A stretch of 64,000 bases of DNA from Ascaris suum (Eukaryota; Nematoda; Chromadorea; Rhabditida; Ascarididae): NCBI GenBank assembly GCA_013433145.1, contig CM024189.1, forward strand, positions 1,984,001-2,048,000, given 5' to 3'. Shown here piece by piece: positions 1 to 14,200 of the stretch. Position 1 is the first letter of the stretch. Each line of letters starts with the position of its first letter. A program made the position numbers and the translations under genes. The notes under the pieces are model-generated. The model saw only the letters and a program-made list of their open reading frames with translations, did not search any database and was not told where the DNA came from.

Positions 1-24
1 CCTCAGATCTCTCATATAAAACAG

Positions 25-80
25 GATGGATTCTAGTGCGCTACTCTGTGGAACGGCACTGCTGATATCATACTTTGTCA
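25..80 (+). CDS. GPCR exon with TM6-like segment
   Basis: Acceptor AAAACAG is followed by G plus 18 codons plus A, with donor GTAGCG. An in-frame TAA just upstream forces the exon start here. It encodes a hydrophobic segment suited to TM6. Confidence 0.5.
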
Positions 81-490
81 GTAGCGGATAACCCACCATC
101 AACATAAAGGTTTTCTCTGCAGGCGCCGGATCCAGTTTAGTTTTGGTCCGACCATACCTTTCTACCTTTTCAGCAATTGCTACGGTTAAGTACATTGAAG
201 GATTTCATGCAGCCAATGTGCATTATTTTCGTTTAAATTCGCTTGGAAATTGCTGTAATCCAGCCTCTTACTTGACTGATCTCAGAAATAGTGCATCGGT
301 CAGAAAAAGATGCAAGCAGTTGCGGGTCAATCAAATTCCGATTAAGAGCTGTTTTTGGGACAGTTCCCATAACTCCTACATAGATGCTAGTGAAGCATTC
401 TTCAGCAACAGCGAAACGACAGTGGTGTTCCATGAAGGTGAAGGACTACTAATAGATCAAGTTCAATCAAGAATGATAAGTAGCATGTAA
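25..490 (+). CDS. 3' end of a rhodopsin-family GPCR (two exons, partial)
   Basis: Two exons, 25-80 and 174-490, join across a 93-nt GT-AG intron in matching phase 1. The joined frame gives a hydrophobic segment like TM6 (ALLCGTALLISYFV), a short loop, then a TM7-like segment ending in NCCNPASYL. That contains the NPxxY signature of family A receptors. A basic helix-8-like stretch (VRKRCKQ) and a roughly 75-residue polar tail follow, ending at TAA 488-490. The receptor would sit in the plasma membrane and couple to G proteins. The 5' part lies left of the window, so the ligand class cannot be judged; the CWxP motif of TM6 is not visible in what remains. An AATAAA at 1129-1134 could be the poly(A) signal. 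A competing 55-codon open frame exists on the other strand over 1-165. I prefer + because of NPxxY and the agreeing phases. Confidence 0.6.
174..490 (+). CDS. GPCR last exon: TM7, NPxxY, helix 8, cytoplasmic tail
   Basis: Acceptor CCTTTTCAG is followed by a 105-codon open frame ending in TAA. FRLNSLGNCCNPASYL matches the N-S-x-x-N-P-x-x-Y layout of TM7. The tail is Ser/Thr- and acid-containing, usual for a receptor C-terminus. Confidence 0.6.
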
Positions 491-3400
491 GAAATTTTAT
501 TGTAAGCGCAAAATCTGATTATATACTATCGGGCGTTTGCGAGATTTAATCGCCAAGTTTTCGAGCAACGTTGTGATGAGAATCCCACTTAACATCCACC
601 GCATTTAGAAGCATTCGACGTCTCGATGAAAAATTCGTCGCTGCAACGTTGCTCACCTTGAAAATATTAGCAAAGAAATTTGCGAAAATTTCACCTGTTG
701 AAAGTGTTATCAGTGTTAATGCATCAATGACGTCATTTTTGTGAGCTTTTCACTTATGTTATTATAGTATTGCCATACATTCTAAGGGCATAGAATTTTT
801 TCTCTATATATCATGTGACCGAAGCACCGCTTTTGAAATATTTCTCGCTTCTTGGATGTGACCATTCTAAAATGCTTATTTCAAACCATCCACCAATGAA
901 AAATGTTTTTTCCCTTCAAATCGCTGCAAATATTCTCTCTTCTTCTCCTTTCCAGAATGGCTGATTTTCTTCACTGTAAAGGTCTAGATCATGAAGTTGA
1001 TATACACGTGGAAATTCTTAAATAATTCATTAATACGGCCACCATCCACGACGTAGTTTCTGCAGCCTGACATATTATTCACTGTGTTTTTCGGTGCTCA
1101 GTTACATTTTTTGAAGTAACAACGACAAAATAAAGTATGCGATGCAATGTATTGTTCGGAGCTAACACTAACATGATCTGTCGCCGAGAAATTCTCCAAC
1201 CTATCTCACTGTCATTGCCGAGGAGGAGCAGATGAAACGAACTCAGACCATAAGTGATTTAACAGATATACTATACATATCAAACAATGTAAAATGGTTT
1301 CGCACAATATATAAATGGAAATAACTTACTGAAAGCAGTGGAAAGTAATTCTCAAACAGCTTTTTGTGTGCAAAATAAAATGGTTTGAGTTGTACTTGAT
1401 GGCTTGTGCTTAAAAAGGAAGGAAATATTCTATCGGCGAAAAAGTTTCTCAACAAAGATGTGTACTTTCTAAAGTTAGCAGTGAGCAGTAATGTTGAAAA
1501 AAACCATTTAGATAGGTGGCAGAGCCACAACTCTCAATTTAACAGCACAAGTTGTATGCATGAGGTCAGCATTGCATTTAACGGTTTTAGGTTAGCCAGT
1601 TGGTCAACGTGCTTCGTGTGTGGCCAGAGGCATCATTTCTAGCTGCAAAAAGCGGTCAGTTTTTAAGGTTTGGTCGCGATTTTTTCACCAGCATCAATGA
1701 AATTTGTGCTTGACAAATGGCCCACTCGTTTATGGTGAACCCTTTATGTGATCACAAGTGAAGATGCTTACCGACGTTTTTTTCTATGTAAAACCGACAG
1801 CGCTAACTACCGAGCTAATTTGATAAAACGATGTAAGAAGAATAGTTGTTAAAACTGATATAATAGCTATTTCTTTAATTCCGTTATCTGCAAACAACCT
1901 TAACTGAAAGAAAGCTCAGGTTTTCCAGAGGAAATCGCTGCCATAATTGGGCAAGGGCAAGCCATCAAAATAGAGGACGAATTTCCGGAATCAATAATAA
2001 ATTCGATGGAGAAATTACTTTTTTCTAAATCGTGGATATAGCTCAATATCATTTCCAATCTGAGTCATACGGTCTAATGGAGCTTTACAGATGTTTTCCT
2101 TTCCTAAATTGATAAAGAAGTCGATAATTTTGGTAGGCGTTCTAAACTTGAAACAAACATGCCCAAGTTAAATTGTATCAATTTTGAACAATCTCATGCT
2201 CTCATCACAAGTCAGGTATTTCCTGCTCTCGCGAGCAGGATTTTTGTGAAAGGAACTGAAGGTTCTAAGTTGATTCAATGCATTGAACAACTGATGGTGC
2301 CCAAATATACGCATTATATTCAAGCAAACTTCAAAAGAATGTACTAAAAAGGCGAGAAAGTAAGTTTGATTTCTTGTGTAAGAGGTAATGAGAATAGTAA
2401 GAGTTTTTTCACTATTTAAAAACTGTGCATCTCCAATGTTCAAAGCTACATGTATGCTCAGAGATGATTATCGTTTTGACGAAACAAATTATGAAATATT
2501 TCCTAACAAATTAATACAGTCAAAATGAAATAATCGGCCGAGGGATTAGAAAGCCCAGTTTAAAAACTGATGAGATGAATTATCCAAGCAGAACTGTTAT
2601 CACATATTTGTGGACCTACAGTCCCAATATCATAGCAATATGAAAATAAAGTATGAGTGCTGTGTTAATGAAAAATGGAGGGCAAAAATGGAGCATGAGA
2701 TAGATATGCGAACGTTCGCACTATAGCGCCAACAGAATCTTCGCCTTCAGTGGTGAAATAGCAACGAATCTCTCTTTGCAGATTCAGAAAACATAGATCG
2801 AGAAATGATCGGCACTGAAATTTGCGCAAAAAAAAAAGAGCAGATCAACTGCTCCCATTAAGAGCGTCAGCTTGCGCAAGTGTTACGCCAATAAAAACAA
2901 GTATTTCAATCTTAAACTTATTTCATATCTATTCCGGAAATCGAATCCACAAACTTTATAGTAACTGATTAATTGTCCCAATTTTGGATAACAGTCGGCG
3001 ATGAGAAAGTAAGGATGACTGAGACGCATTTTTAATCGACAGACCGAGCACCACAACTGGTACCGTTCATGAATTATCAAGCACTTTCCGTTTTTATGTT
3101 GTTTTGCAAGTTTTTTGAGTGTATGTTTTAGCAACATCATATCTGCATATATGTATGCATGCCTATAAGCGCTACAAACTGCGCAGATACGCAGATGAGA
3201 TTTACTGCATGCAATTCATACTATAGTATAAACTATAACTCTTATTTTCTTTTTTGTTGTAAACACTTTCTTTGTGAACTAGTTGCATTAAACGACACTA
3301 TAAAAGTGACAAGCTAAATATCTTCCACTATTGGTCTACCCAAATATTTCAATAGACTTTTTGAAGTAGGAGTTGTATGAACAATCGATTTCGAGCGAAT

Positions 3401-6400
3401 ATGTATTGCCAGATGTTTTGTTCAATTTATTAGATATCGCTCTGGTACGCTTTTTTACACATCTTTCCAAGAAATCAACATCTTAAGTGGACGAAAAATT
3501 GAAAGAAACATTAGTGGTAGCGACGCCAAGTTCCTAGAAAAATGCATCAAAATAATGTAAATGTGTTTATAGAATGAACAGGAAAGAAACAATAGAAGAA
3601 AGCATGTTAATGCTTTGCATATCTCTGAAACGACTTCTTTCCCCAAGAGAACTAGTCTTGATCGATCTGCTAATCTAAACGATTTCCTATCACTACTCGA
3701 ATTGCTGATATTGTCGAAAAGGCGATGAAGTGAATTCTAAAGCAACAGCTCAACTTTATTACGCCCCTTGAAATTTTCCAGCTTTATGGTCTCTGAGTTC
3801 AGCCTCTATCCGCTTCTGGCCTATGCATTGCAGTTTTTTTTTCCTTTCGTTGCCTACATTGCCCGAATATCTGAAACGCCTGAATGCACACTAGATATTG
3901 CCTCTGAAATAAATTCCTCATCGTTTAATCGGCACCTGTAGAATACTAACTAACAAAAACTATTGGAACAAAGAAATACGAAGATGCGTAAATCAACAAG
4001 TTCATGGTGCTATGATTTAAACATCTCGGCAACCGAAAGCAAATTTAAGGCTCTCGAATTGTTAGAAATAGTTTTTCCGTCGAACACGTTGTAATAGCCC
4101 ATTTCATTTCGGAAATTCGATGTTCCGACTTTGCGTACAAAAATTAGAGACAAGCTATGCATGATGAAAAAAATTAAGCGTTCGAATTCATGCTTCATTG
4201 AGCGAGCACAAAAAAAAATCCTTGCATTTTCTCTGGTTCTGTTGTTTGAATCCGCGTTCTTTTTTACTTTCATTCGCTATTGTTGTTTTTGCGCATTTGC
4301 TTATATGTATTCGCTAACAGTAGCTTAGTTATTGCAAATTGTTGGCCATTTTATTGCACAAAAGAGGGGTTTATTCATTTATAGGCTTGTCATATATGTA
4401 GATGTGACATTTAGTTGCGAATAGCATTGCTCGCACTTGTCGATAACGACGCAAATATGTTGGAGTTGAAACTTTCGCAGTTAAAATTAGCAGCAAATGC
4501 AGTTTATTTTGGACAAAGATCTCAACCACGTAGTGCATGACAATACGAAAAATCATATAGCGTGTATGCACTACTTCCGATTTGAAGTTTTAAAATGAAA
4601 TGAGTTCTGTGTACAATCCTAATGAATACAGGGGTCATCAGGGTTTCCATCGCTGTAACTTCTCTAAACTGCTAACTTAAAAGTAACCAGTAGCTAAATA
4701 CAGAGATACAAATACGCATTAATGCATACATACCAACTTTTGCCATGAAAGCGTTCAAGCATTAATGCATAAAAGAAGTCAGGTGTTACCGTATTTGGAC
4801 ATTACAGCTAGACAGCAGTAGGAAGTATTCTGCTTTCTAATGAGCTAAACGAAGAAATTGTCTTCGAATACTCATTTTGATATGCTTTTGAAGCGACAAA
4901 TAAGGCATAGGAAATACTTCTCGACATATATCATATTGCTTTGAATAGAAATCCTCCAAAACTTAGAAAAGCAGAAGGTTAGGTCTCTTCTGTTCAAAAT
5001 ATTTGTATCTGCAAAGACTCTATGAAAACGAGACCCATCACCTTAATTATGAGGTTATTTGAGCAAAGATCCTTCTTCGAACGAACATACTGCAGCTGTG
5101 AATTGTGCGGTGGCTGAACAACAACAATGAAAACCTAGAAATATGTGGCAAGAAGAGGTGCAAAATTCATGTCGACTTGAGTTGGATGGTTTGCGATTGC
5201 GGAAATGTGGCGCGCGAATTGAATCGCAATTGGACTAAAAACGATGATACGAATATAGAGGCAGTCAAGGAGCCGTTTGGTGCCCACTCTAAATTTGTCG
5301 CTCAGTTTGTGCGCTCACCCACATTAGTGACCGGACAAGACGAGTTCATTCGTTGGCACGCAAATGCATCTGCACTCTAGTTGTTCAGGAATTAGTGATG
5401 CATTCCTTCTGAGACTGAAAAACAGTGCGCTCATAGCGCTATCTCCTAATCTATTGCTCCAGTACAAAGCATTTCCATCGGAACTATGCTATTGAGTTGT
5501 TAAGCACAAGTAAGGAGTATTTGTTGATGGGACTATAGGTAAGCGCAAGCTTTGTGATGTGCGACAAAAGACAGCGTTTTATCATGATCATATCTCGCTA
5601 TCTAGAGCTGCAATGCTGCACTCTTTATGCTTCGATTAGTCGAAAATATGCGAACTGCGTCTTTATATATGCTGCAACAAACTTGAAAGAGAAATCTGAA
5701 GCTCGCAAATTTGGAATGGAACACTTGCAAAATCTAATCTGTTGTCTTCAGGCGCCATATTCAAATGAAATAGAGAAAAATATTCCCTCAGACGAGCGTT
5801 CACTACAGCGAACAAAAACAGTTACATAATTAATCATTGTAACGTTGGCGTTTTGAATGTGAAAGCCATCTACAGTGATGAAGTTTTCAACAGCGTTTGC
5901 CAAGAATCCTCAAAAGGATAGACCATTTGCTTCCACAATTCAAGCTTCCGATTAGTAGTAGCGAGATTACAACTTGCTTTTTCTCAAGAATTTACAATCG
6001 TTTTGAAATAACGCGAAGGGAGAGCCACTATAACAACGTAGATGATGGAAACTCGCATTTACGTTCGCTCTCGTTGTATTTGAATGCAAAAAAAAATGGC
6101 AAATTATTCCAATACAAACACTGCCTCTTTATTATTATTAAATCCAGAGAGTACAGTACCCGTGCATACTATTTAATACTTAAAGAGATGGAAACGACAT
6201 TATTAGTGTGAGAATAAAGCGAACTAACGAAAGCGAAATGCTCATTTGGAACGGTCATTTTACATATACAGGAAACGTACCGCTCCAACAACGGACCAGT
6301 TGCTGAAACGGGTATCAGGCGCATGTTCGCAATGAAATCATTCGAAATTGACCTAAATTTGCCACACTCGCCATATCGATCGAGTTGTGGAAGCCGGTTA

Positions 6401-8177
6401 TTGCTGAGAAAATAATGCCAGTCGAGGGAAATAGAAAATCGTCATAGTTTTGCGTTGCAGCCTCTATGCACAGTGCTCCACATCGTACGCCCACCGCTGT
6501 ATAGTCATTCTCCTATAGATGGATTGTCAGTCGTATGAGGTGTTTAAGCGTGCTTAGAGTAATGGAGGATATGCGTCAATTTTACATCGGTTTTATGGCT
6601 TTCGCTGAATTGTGAGCACTTCTGCCTTTAAAAGTTTGCTTTTGGCGCATTTCGTATGGCACAACATAGTCTTCGTCATCAATTTTCGTTCATTTTTTCC
6701 TCCTCGATGAGTCTCACACATGTGGTGCCATTAAGCAATAATCATTCCTTGAAACTCCTTTATACTAACGAGTATTTAATTTTTTAGTTTCCTACATGAT
6801 GATGCAAACGTAGTTTTGCTCGAAAGCATCTTAAAGCTATAAGAAAGAGATGAAAGCAAAAACGGCACTCTACATTCTATCCACTCGAAGCTATGATAGA
6901 AAGCATTAATACTACGGCATTATGTATAATTTTTCAATAAACGGATGCATGCAAGGAAATTTTGGTTTTCTTTTTGGTTCAGCGGTGGTTCACACGTTTA
7001 AAGAGTAGCTTTAATCAAATCATTAGCTTCTAAATCTCTAATGGTTTCTCTTTTTGAATTTCTTCATTTCTTTACCAATTCAACACTTTGCCGTCATCAT
7101 TTTGCTTTTGCGAGTAGTAGCAAGATCTATTTCGGGACAATCTGCTGCAGCTCACCACTTCGATCAGCGAGTTCTTCATTGACTCTCTTGTGACATAATA
7201 AAATCATCAATAGATTATTTATTTTCTTCCAAGATAAGTAGGCCATGTGAATCTTTTGGAAAAAATTTGCCGTAAAGCCAGGTGTACAGTGGAAAGGGTC
7301 GAATTAATAATGACAATAAAGAGTTTATACACGGCGAGTATTTCAGAACATGCTCACACGCATCTTGCTATCTAGCCAAATCATTGCAAAAGCCAGATGC
7401 ACGCACTGAAATGTATGCAAATTTCAAGGATCGGTTGTTGCTCCGATGAAAGCATCGCCACTCCACTCGTCACTTTCTAGAAACATTTAATCAAGCAATG
7501 CGAGACTCGATTTTGAGCTTAGATAACGCTAATTCAGCATTGAAGTGGACAGGGCGTAACTGTCATCAAATGAAAACATCATAAATACGTTGGCGCATAC
7601 TATCATAAATACGGCGCTAGAATGCTGGCGCAATTACTAGCGTAAAAAATAGCCGCAACTATAGATTCCGCCTTTGTCAGCACTCGAATGTCCAGGGGCG
7701 CAAGTGACCGTCCTGAAAATTCATGCCTTCATGCACCATGCATCCAAATGAACAACGGACGGCTCAGTTATGCGCGGCTCAATTGTAATGCTACGCCAAA
7801 CTGCGATCATCTTTTTTACGCGCTATCCTTGTCAACTTTTCACATTAAAATGGAAATATTGAAGGGAATAATCATGGAGGAAAGGAAGGGAAGAGAAGAT
7901 AAGAAACTTTTTAAGCCTTCACCTCGATATATCACCTTCGATTGCATTCATATCAAAAAAGCATACCTTAGGAGGTGCCTTCGCTTTGGTGAAATCATGT
8001 TATGAACTATACACTTTACTTTACTTTCAATAAGTGCAAAACAGCTTTTAGATAAAAGTATAACCAAACTGCGCACAACTATCAGCAAAATTTACACATA
8101 ATTTCGAGATCACACATTTACATCATAACGAATCGCTGAAAACACTGTAGTAAGGTCACGATAAATATTCGACATAT
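491..8177. other. 7.7-kb stretch without a supported gene
   Basis: This lies between the convergent receptor and NELL-like genes. A scan of the - strand for the CxCxxG (EGF) and CCxxC (VWC) codon patterns found no further NELL domain. Several AT-rich open frames of 60-105 codons occur on both strands, for example - 1243-1530 and - 2168-2443. None has a recognisable motif. An unlisted 60-codon open frame on - near 6320-6510 and one near 7400-7490 are also unexplained. Confidence 0.5.
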
Positions 8178-8297
8178 TTAAACTCGAATAACGTCCAAGC
8201 AATTCCTGTCATCAAGTTTTTGAAAGCCTGGCAAGCAATCGCACTTGAACGATCCCGGCAAATTGATGCAAACCGTGCCCGTTTTGCATCCGCCAAG
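8178..8297 (-). CDS. NELL: NELL-like exon 13: EGF2 and probable C-terminus
   Basis: Acceptor ATATTTGCAG. GGCKTGTVCINLPGSFKCDC completes the EGF with the PGSF and CxC motifs. After the last cysteine, NCLDVIRV is followed by TAA (8180-8178). Alternatively the exon ends at 8193 with a weak donor GTTATT. No AATAAA lies within 500 nt downstream, so the end is uncertain. Confidence 0.75.
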   Translation of the reverse strand, partial: LGGCKTGTVCINLPGSFKCDCLPGFQKLDDRNCLDVIRV

Positions 8298-11200
8298 CTG
8301 CAAATATCGACGAATTACCGTGTTGTGTCTTTCGTTCCATTCTTCGAGGAAAATTTTCAGCCTAAGAACTAACCCCGCATCTGACAATTCAAGCGAAATT
8401 GCCGAACTTGAATTTAAGCACCTGCTATCTTGCAAGAGAGGAAAAGCTTGTGATGTGATGCAATTGGAAACATGCTTTTAATCAGCGAAATCTTAGCACC
8501 GTATAGCAGAACAAATCTTTCGCGTGAACACAATCGACAAGAATTGACTCTTCGTCATGATTTGTCATAGAAGCCCAAAAAAGCACTTAATAAATAGGAT
8601 GATCAAAAAAGGTTTGTGCATTTGCATTAATACCTGCTCTCGAGCGCTTTCATCCCATAAGCATTCGTCGATATCGTAACAAAGGGTTCCATTGCCAAAG
8701 AAACCCTATAATTTTCACCATTACCATAAATCTAAAATTTCTCATGAAAATGATGAAGCAACGCTACTATTAGATCAGCAATACAGCGCGCACGCTGCTC
8801 ACTTAAGATGGAAGATACAAACTCATAAGTACCTCATTATTACAGGTTGGTAGGCAACCTTTTGAAAAGAGTTATAAAAAAGCGTTGAAATATGTTTGAA
8901 TATTCAAACGAAATTTACGGCTCATTACCGCACAAATCAAACAGATAGTCTTTTGGTTTTTGTTTAAGGTTTTTTTTTAAAACCAGTGTGGAAACATCTA
9001 GCTCAGAATTAATCCTTCAGATCATCATTGTCCTGTAAGCAATTGAACAACACCGTTTTCGTTTCTTTTAATTTGTGCAAGACGACATCAATAATATGGC
9101 ATGAACATATGGAATAAATATTTGAACAACAAATAGTTGAAAGAAGCGCTTTTTCAGGTTGCACTTGTATAGAAGTCGGCTCATTTCATTTGGTTCATAC
9201 ATTGCATCGCTATATTGGAATGTGGTCTACTCAAAAAATTTTGAGTTTCTTCTAAAACAAAACATTCTTTGTACTTTCGCAAAGTTCAGTTGTTGAAGAG
9301 TTTGTTTGTAAGATGGTTATAGGACAAACCTTTCTACTCATCCACAAAATAGGCGCATTTTTAACGCTCTAAAAGCAATTCCCGCATCCACTTTTTTGAG
9401 TCAGATGCTCGTTTTCGATTTGTTGGATGAACTTTTCTAGGAGTACATTTTTTATAAGAACTCAACAATCCACAGAGAAATTTTCTCGTCCTCAGGCATA
9501 AAATAGAAAATTCACAAGATCCTTTTTTTGCAAGTTTTCGGAAACTCAGCGGCAGCTAAACATTTAAAACAGAACTTTTGTAATCAGCATTCCAGTATCG
9601 TAAACACCGCGTGGCTTCATTAGCGTAAAATTTCATCATGCATTCAAAGTGAAGTTTACTGGCTGTTGTTCCAGTTCTCGAGGCTCTCAATCAGCCACTT
9701 TTCTTCTTTTTTTTTCGCTGAATAAAGCAAAGAAATGCCGGATACTAAAGGTGCTGAAAATAATTTTATTTTCTCAATAAGGAAACCGTCACATAAACTC
9801 GATATATTCGAAATCGTTTCTCTCGTATTTTAGACGCTCACAAGTTATTGCTTGTAGTGAACAAATGAGAATACCCATATCCTCATCAATTCAGCTTATG
9901 TTTATTCAAAAATTTCTCGAAACTTGCAATTATTCAGTTTTCAGCAATTGTGATGATCTTCGTAGTGACATCTGGTTAAAACTATTCTTCCAACTTCTCC
10001 TCAACAGCATTTCTTGCCGTTGTTAGCGAAAGATAGTTGCCCATTCTTGGTGGCTTATTTTTCAAGAATCTTCGAGTTTATCGCTTTTTCTGCCTCTTGG
10101 TCCCTCTCATCCAACGAATTTTGATGCCGAAAAAGTCAAATATTTCTATCGCCATGAGGGCTTCTTAACCGTTGTGATGTTTTTCAACTTCCGTACGAAA
10201 TCTGAGATTTCTTCGAATCCTCGTTATTTGTCTTCTAAGAATTCAACACTCACTGGTTTACACATGCACTTCGGTCCATATTTACTGTTGATGCACTCGG
10301 CGTTCTCGTGACATGGATTCTTTTGTTCGCAGAAATCCTCTCCCGCACAAACCGGACAGCATTGATTGGGTGGCGTTTCTTGATGGTAACAGTCTAATTC
10401 CTGACACTCGTGAGTTTGGCTGTAAGCATCACATATTAAGAATTAGCGAACATTGCGGTAGCTTAGACAGCTACTTCAGCCTCTTTAACCATCAATTACT
10501 ATCCCATAACACGATTGAAACAAAACATAAATATTAAATTTGCCACTGTGAAAGTTTATGTGCAAGTATTCATGTGTATTCACAAGTGAAATATTTTCAT
10601 ATTACTGTCGACCCGACCAGTGGACGGGGAAAATTTCACGGTTACCTTTAATAAACGCTATAGAGAATACTGTCTTCTCTCGAGAGAGTGAATCTTATTG
10701 ACGGCTTCGGACGTATGGATTCCCTCCCTGTCTGCCCTCAGTTTTATACGAACTAAGTAAAAAAGAAGCTTAGAGGAACTACATTCAATGCTTGTAAAAA
10801 ATATTCTCTGGTCATTATATTATCAATAAAATTATGAATCTCTGGGAGTATTATATTTCTAACAGTAAGGAGATCATTGGTGAAAACTGTCGCCAGAAGC
10901 CACAAATGGAAAGTTAGAGGAGGAGGGAGAAGTTCGCCTTCAACAGATTGATTATAACAGCCCCTGGAGCATAATTGGGGTTTCTGCAGCGTCTGCTGCA
11001 TGAACGTTTCGATCAGTGCTCGCAGCCGAAATAAAACTCGAGAGAATGATGTGTCCTCACCTACTTGAAGCATTATTATCTACTTGTTGCGTTCGGTTAC
11101 GAGAGAAAAAACCTGATTCAACAAATTGAGTCTGGAAATCTTGGTAACTTCAAAATCTGCAAGACATAATTCGAGGATTTCGAATAATTGAACAGAGCAT

Positions 11201-14200
11201 GAGTGAAGTATGAGTAAAATAAACGAATAAAGAATACTGAATAGTAAAATCTATGTAGTGTACGCTTAAGTAAGTATAAAGAAGGCATACTTACTGGAAC
11301 TGGCACTCCATTCTGCCATCCTGACACGTGCAGCGTACACAGGTCTTTGGCCAGAACTCATGACCATTTTGATAGTATTCACCGTTGTAGAGGCACTTCA
11401 AAACACTGTTTAAGAAATGTGCATTTCAAACCTACATTTTAATCCATAGAACAGATTCTCAAATTCTTACGCATATTAAGCATTGATCATGACAGCGCTC
11501 GAAATTTGAGGGGTATAGACAGCCAAGAAACGATAGAAAGATTGGCTTACTCTAATTTCTTTTTTGGCTCTCTTTGTACTCAGCGATCGTCTCAGCAATG
11601 AATAATCACGCTTTAGGGTAAAAAAATAAAGAAAATGCTCAGCGACGCAAAATTTTTCCCTCAGGCGGCCGATTTTTTTGGGCTTTCAGGAAGAAGATTC
11701 ATCCTGCCGTCCAATTCAGTAGCTCTTGAATATTCGGCCAAATAGATGCTGTCAATATCAGGCGCAGAGTATAATTCGTATCTCGGTGAGTGAATGAAGC
11801 GAAAAAATGTGATACATGATGCTAGCGTATATACAAGTATATGCTGAAATTATGCCCATACAATTTGATGATACAGGTTGCAGTGGCGAAAGCGTGAGAC
11901 AAAAATACAGGTGGATTCATCCCTTCGCGTTGTTGCAATCGAAACAGCATGTGCAAAAAAACAGAAGCCGTAATATAAGGCCATTAAAAAGCACTTTCTC
12001 TATCATACGAGGAATAACCCGCAAAAATTTCAGCAAATATGCCTGGAATTTTCGTAAAGGTGCAAAAGTTCCATTACCACTCGTATTTGGATCATTCGCT
12101 CAATTTTCCTCTCAGCAATAAAATCACTAAATGAATCCACATTTAACAGCTGAATTCTTGTATAGAAGTTGTGTTTGTGCAACAAAACAAAAATAGCCAG
12201 CTGCCACAAAGGAACAACCTGTTTGCCACATTCAGGGCAGCACTGTCCAACTCGCTTTATCGGGTGTTCGCACATCAAATGAGGACATCCGATCGATGCA
12301 CAGAATAGCTCTCCGCTACTTGAGCACTGACATTCCGTGCAGTTCAACAAATTCTGCTGTTTCTCTCCAAACGATATTATCCTTCCATCGATCTGTAAAA
12401 CGTTTTCACATTAAAGTTTTCATTTTGAAATAAATTTGTCGATTTGCCAAAGAAAATAAAGCATTCTGGTCGCCAAGCACATAATATTACGTCTTTGAGA
12501 AAACAATCATAAAAGCTCTTCAGATTTTGCAGGGGAAAATTTTATGAAAGTTACGTCATTTTGCAGCGGCAACACCAAAACCAAACATAGCATTTTGCCA
12601 CCTTTTTCATTCGAGTGATAGAGGTAGTGTTGTCGCATAAACTTTCGTCGCTTACTGTGACCAGTTGCAAAATTCACGCCTATCAAAACTGCGTGTAGGT
12701 GCACTGCTGAGGAAATTAAATTCTCTTTAGAATAACATAATCTCTCTTGAATCTCCAATTGGTAACTCATGAATCACATGGAATTCATATAATGGCAGGG
12801 ATTTGATTTGATTGTAGTAGTGTTAGACACGGTAAAAATGATATTGCAGGAAATGATTCGCGAGCGCGCGCAAAATTTCTTGCTCATAAACCGGTTTATT
12901 TATTTATGCCTTGATAGTATCCTCCATTAAAAACAAATTCTGCTTCATTACTTTAGAGAAAATTTGGAGTGAAAAAAGTTTATGGTGCTCACAATATGAT
13001 CATGAGTTTTAGGTAATCTTTCGATTCTTAGGCATCATTGTACGCAACGTTGTCCTTGCAATAACGCCACCAATTGCAGCAACGCATCGGATCCATCATT
13101 GAATGTTGCCTCTCTACCCTTCACGATTTAAATTCTACTAGATCCATCTAAGCATCACTTCAGTGTAATTAAATTTACTGGTCATGATGTTGAGTCTACC
13201 ACTAGCCAATTTTCCATAGGTGATAAATTCTCCTGAAAGTTGTTCTACCTGACATCCTCTTTGATGGAGTTCGATTGTTTTCAAGCGAAAGTCGTATGAA
13301 TGAATAACTGCACGCCAATGCTTCACCTGATCCTCAACGAAAGCGATACGCTCAAGGATTTGATTGAACGCCGTTTGGTCAAGCAGCGAGCTTTTTCTTT
13401 CTGTTAGTTCGCTTGTTAACGTCGTTTGTGCCTGGAGAAAAATGTTCTAAAAACGGCCACGCACTAAGTCTATTAGATGATAAGTGTGAAAATACACAAG
13501 ACATTTTCTATTCGGGAAAAAATAAACAAGCCAATGCTGACAGGCACGACAAAGTCAGGTGTGAGAGTGGGAATGAAGCCGGTATGCTCCTGAAGATAAC
13601 AAAAAAACACAATGCATCCATTTCGAATACGTTCGAATAGTTACTTACTTCCATTAAGTCCCGATGATGTAGCGTATTTTATTGCTCAGTATTTCGTTTA
13701 CTAATTCATGAAAAAAACCCTCAGCGCCGCTGAGGTTGCAGGTTGACATAATGTCGAAAAGTTTCTCATTAAAGCGACACCTATTGAAGAGATTGACAAC
13801 TTTTAGCGTGTTTTTCTGATCGTTGACTTTTCTGCCGACCCGACTGATTTCGGGCGAATGACCACCGCTCCAGCCCATTCTATTACCTGGTGTTTCGTTT
13901 AAGCTGATGGTTTTTGCTGCCTATCGAAAACGCTAGCTATTCACATCAGCCTTCGTTACTGTCCAGGCGAGGTGAAATCATGTCATACGTACATGTGACA
14001 GAGGCTGTTGCGTTGTCGTACTCGTCTCTTCGACCGATGTGACGACTGGACTAGCGAGCATCAGGTCTAAGTTTGGGCATTTTTCAAACGTTGGATTGCC
14101 AGCATCAGCGCTAAACTCGCGCATGTGTCCTTGAAATTGTTTCCGATGGTGGTTCCTTTCGCCAACAAACATGTGCAGATGAGGCTTTTGCCTTAAACAC

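Noticed and set aside
1..165. 55-codon open frame on -, reading KTFMLMVGYPLLTKYD
   Set aside because: It overlaps the + receptor exons, which have NPxxY and agreeing splice phases. No family was recognised. It is kept only as an alternative.
1243..2443. Two - frames with fair splice borders (YTSLLRNFFADRIF and SFEVCLNIMRIFGHHQLF)
   Set aside because: AT-rich hydrophobic frames of this size arise by chance here, and no domain or partner exon in phase was found.
2883..3140. WCSVC motif on -, considered as a VWC exon of the NELL-like gene
   Set aside because: It lacks the CxC, CP and CCxxC spacing of VWC domains and has no matching acceptor or donor phase.
5330..5384. ECRCIC on -, considered as an EGF end
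   Set aside because: No Gly follows at the conserved place and the frame closes 11 codons later.
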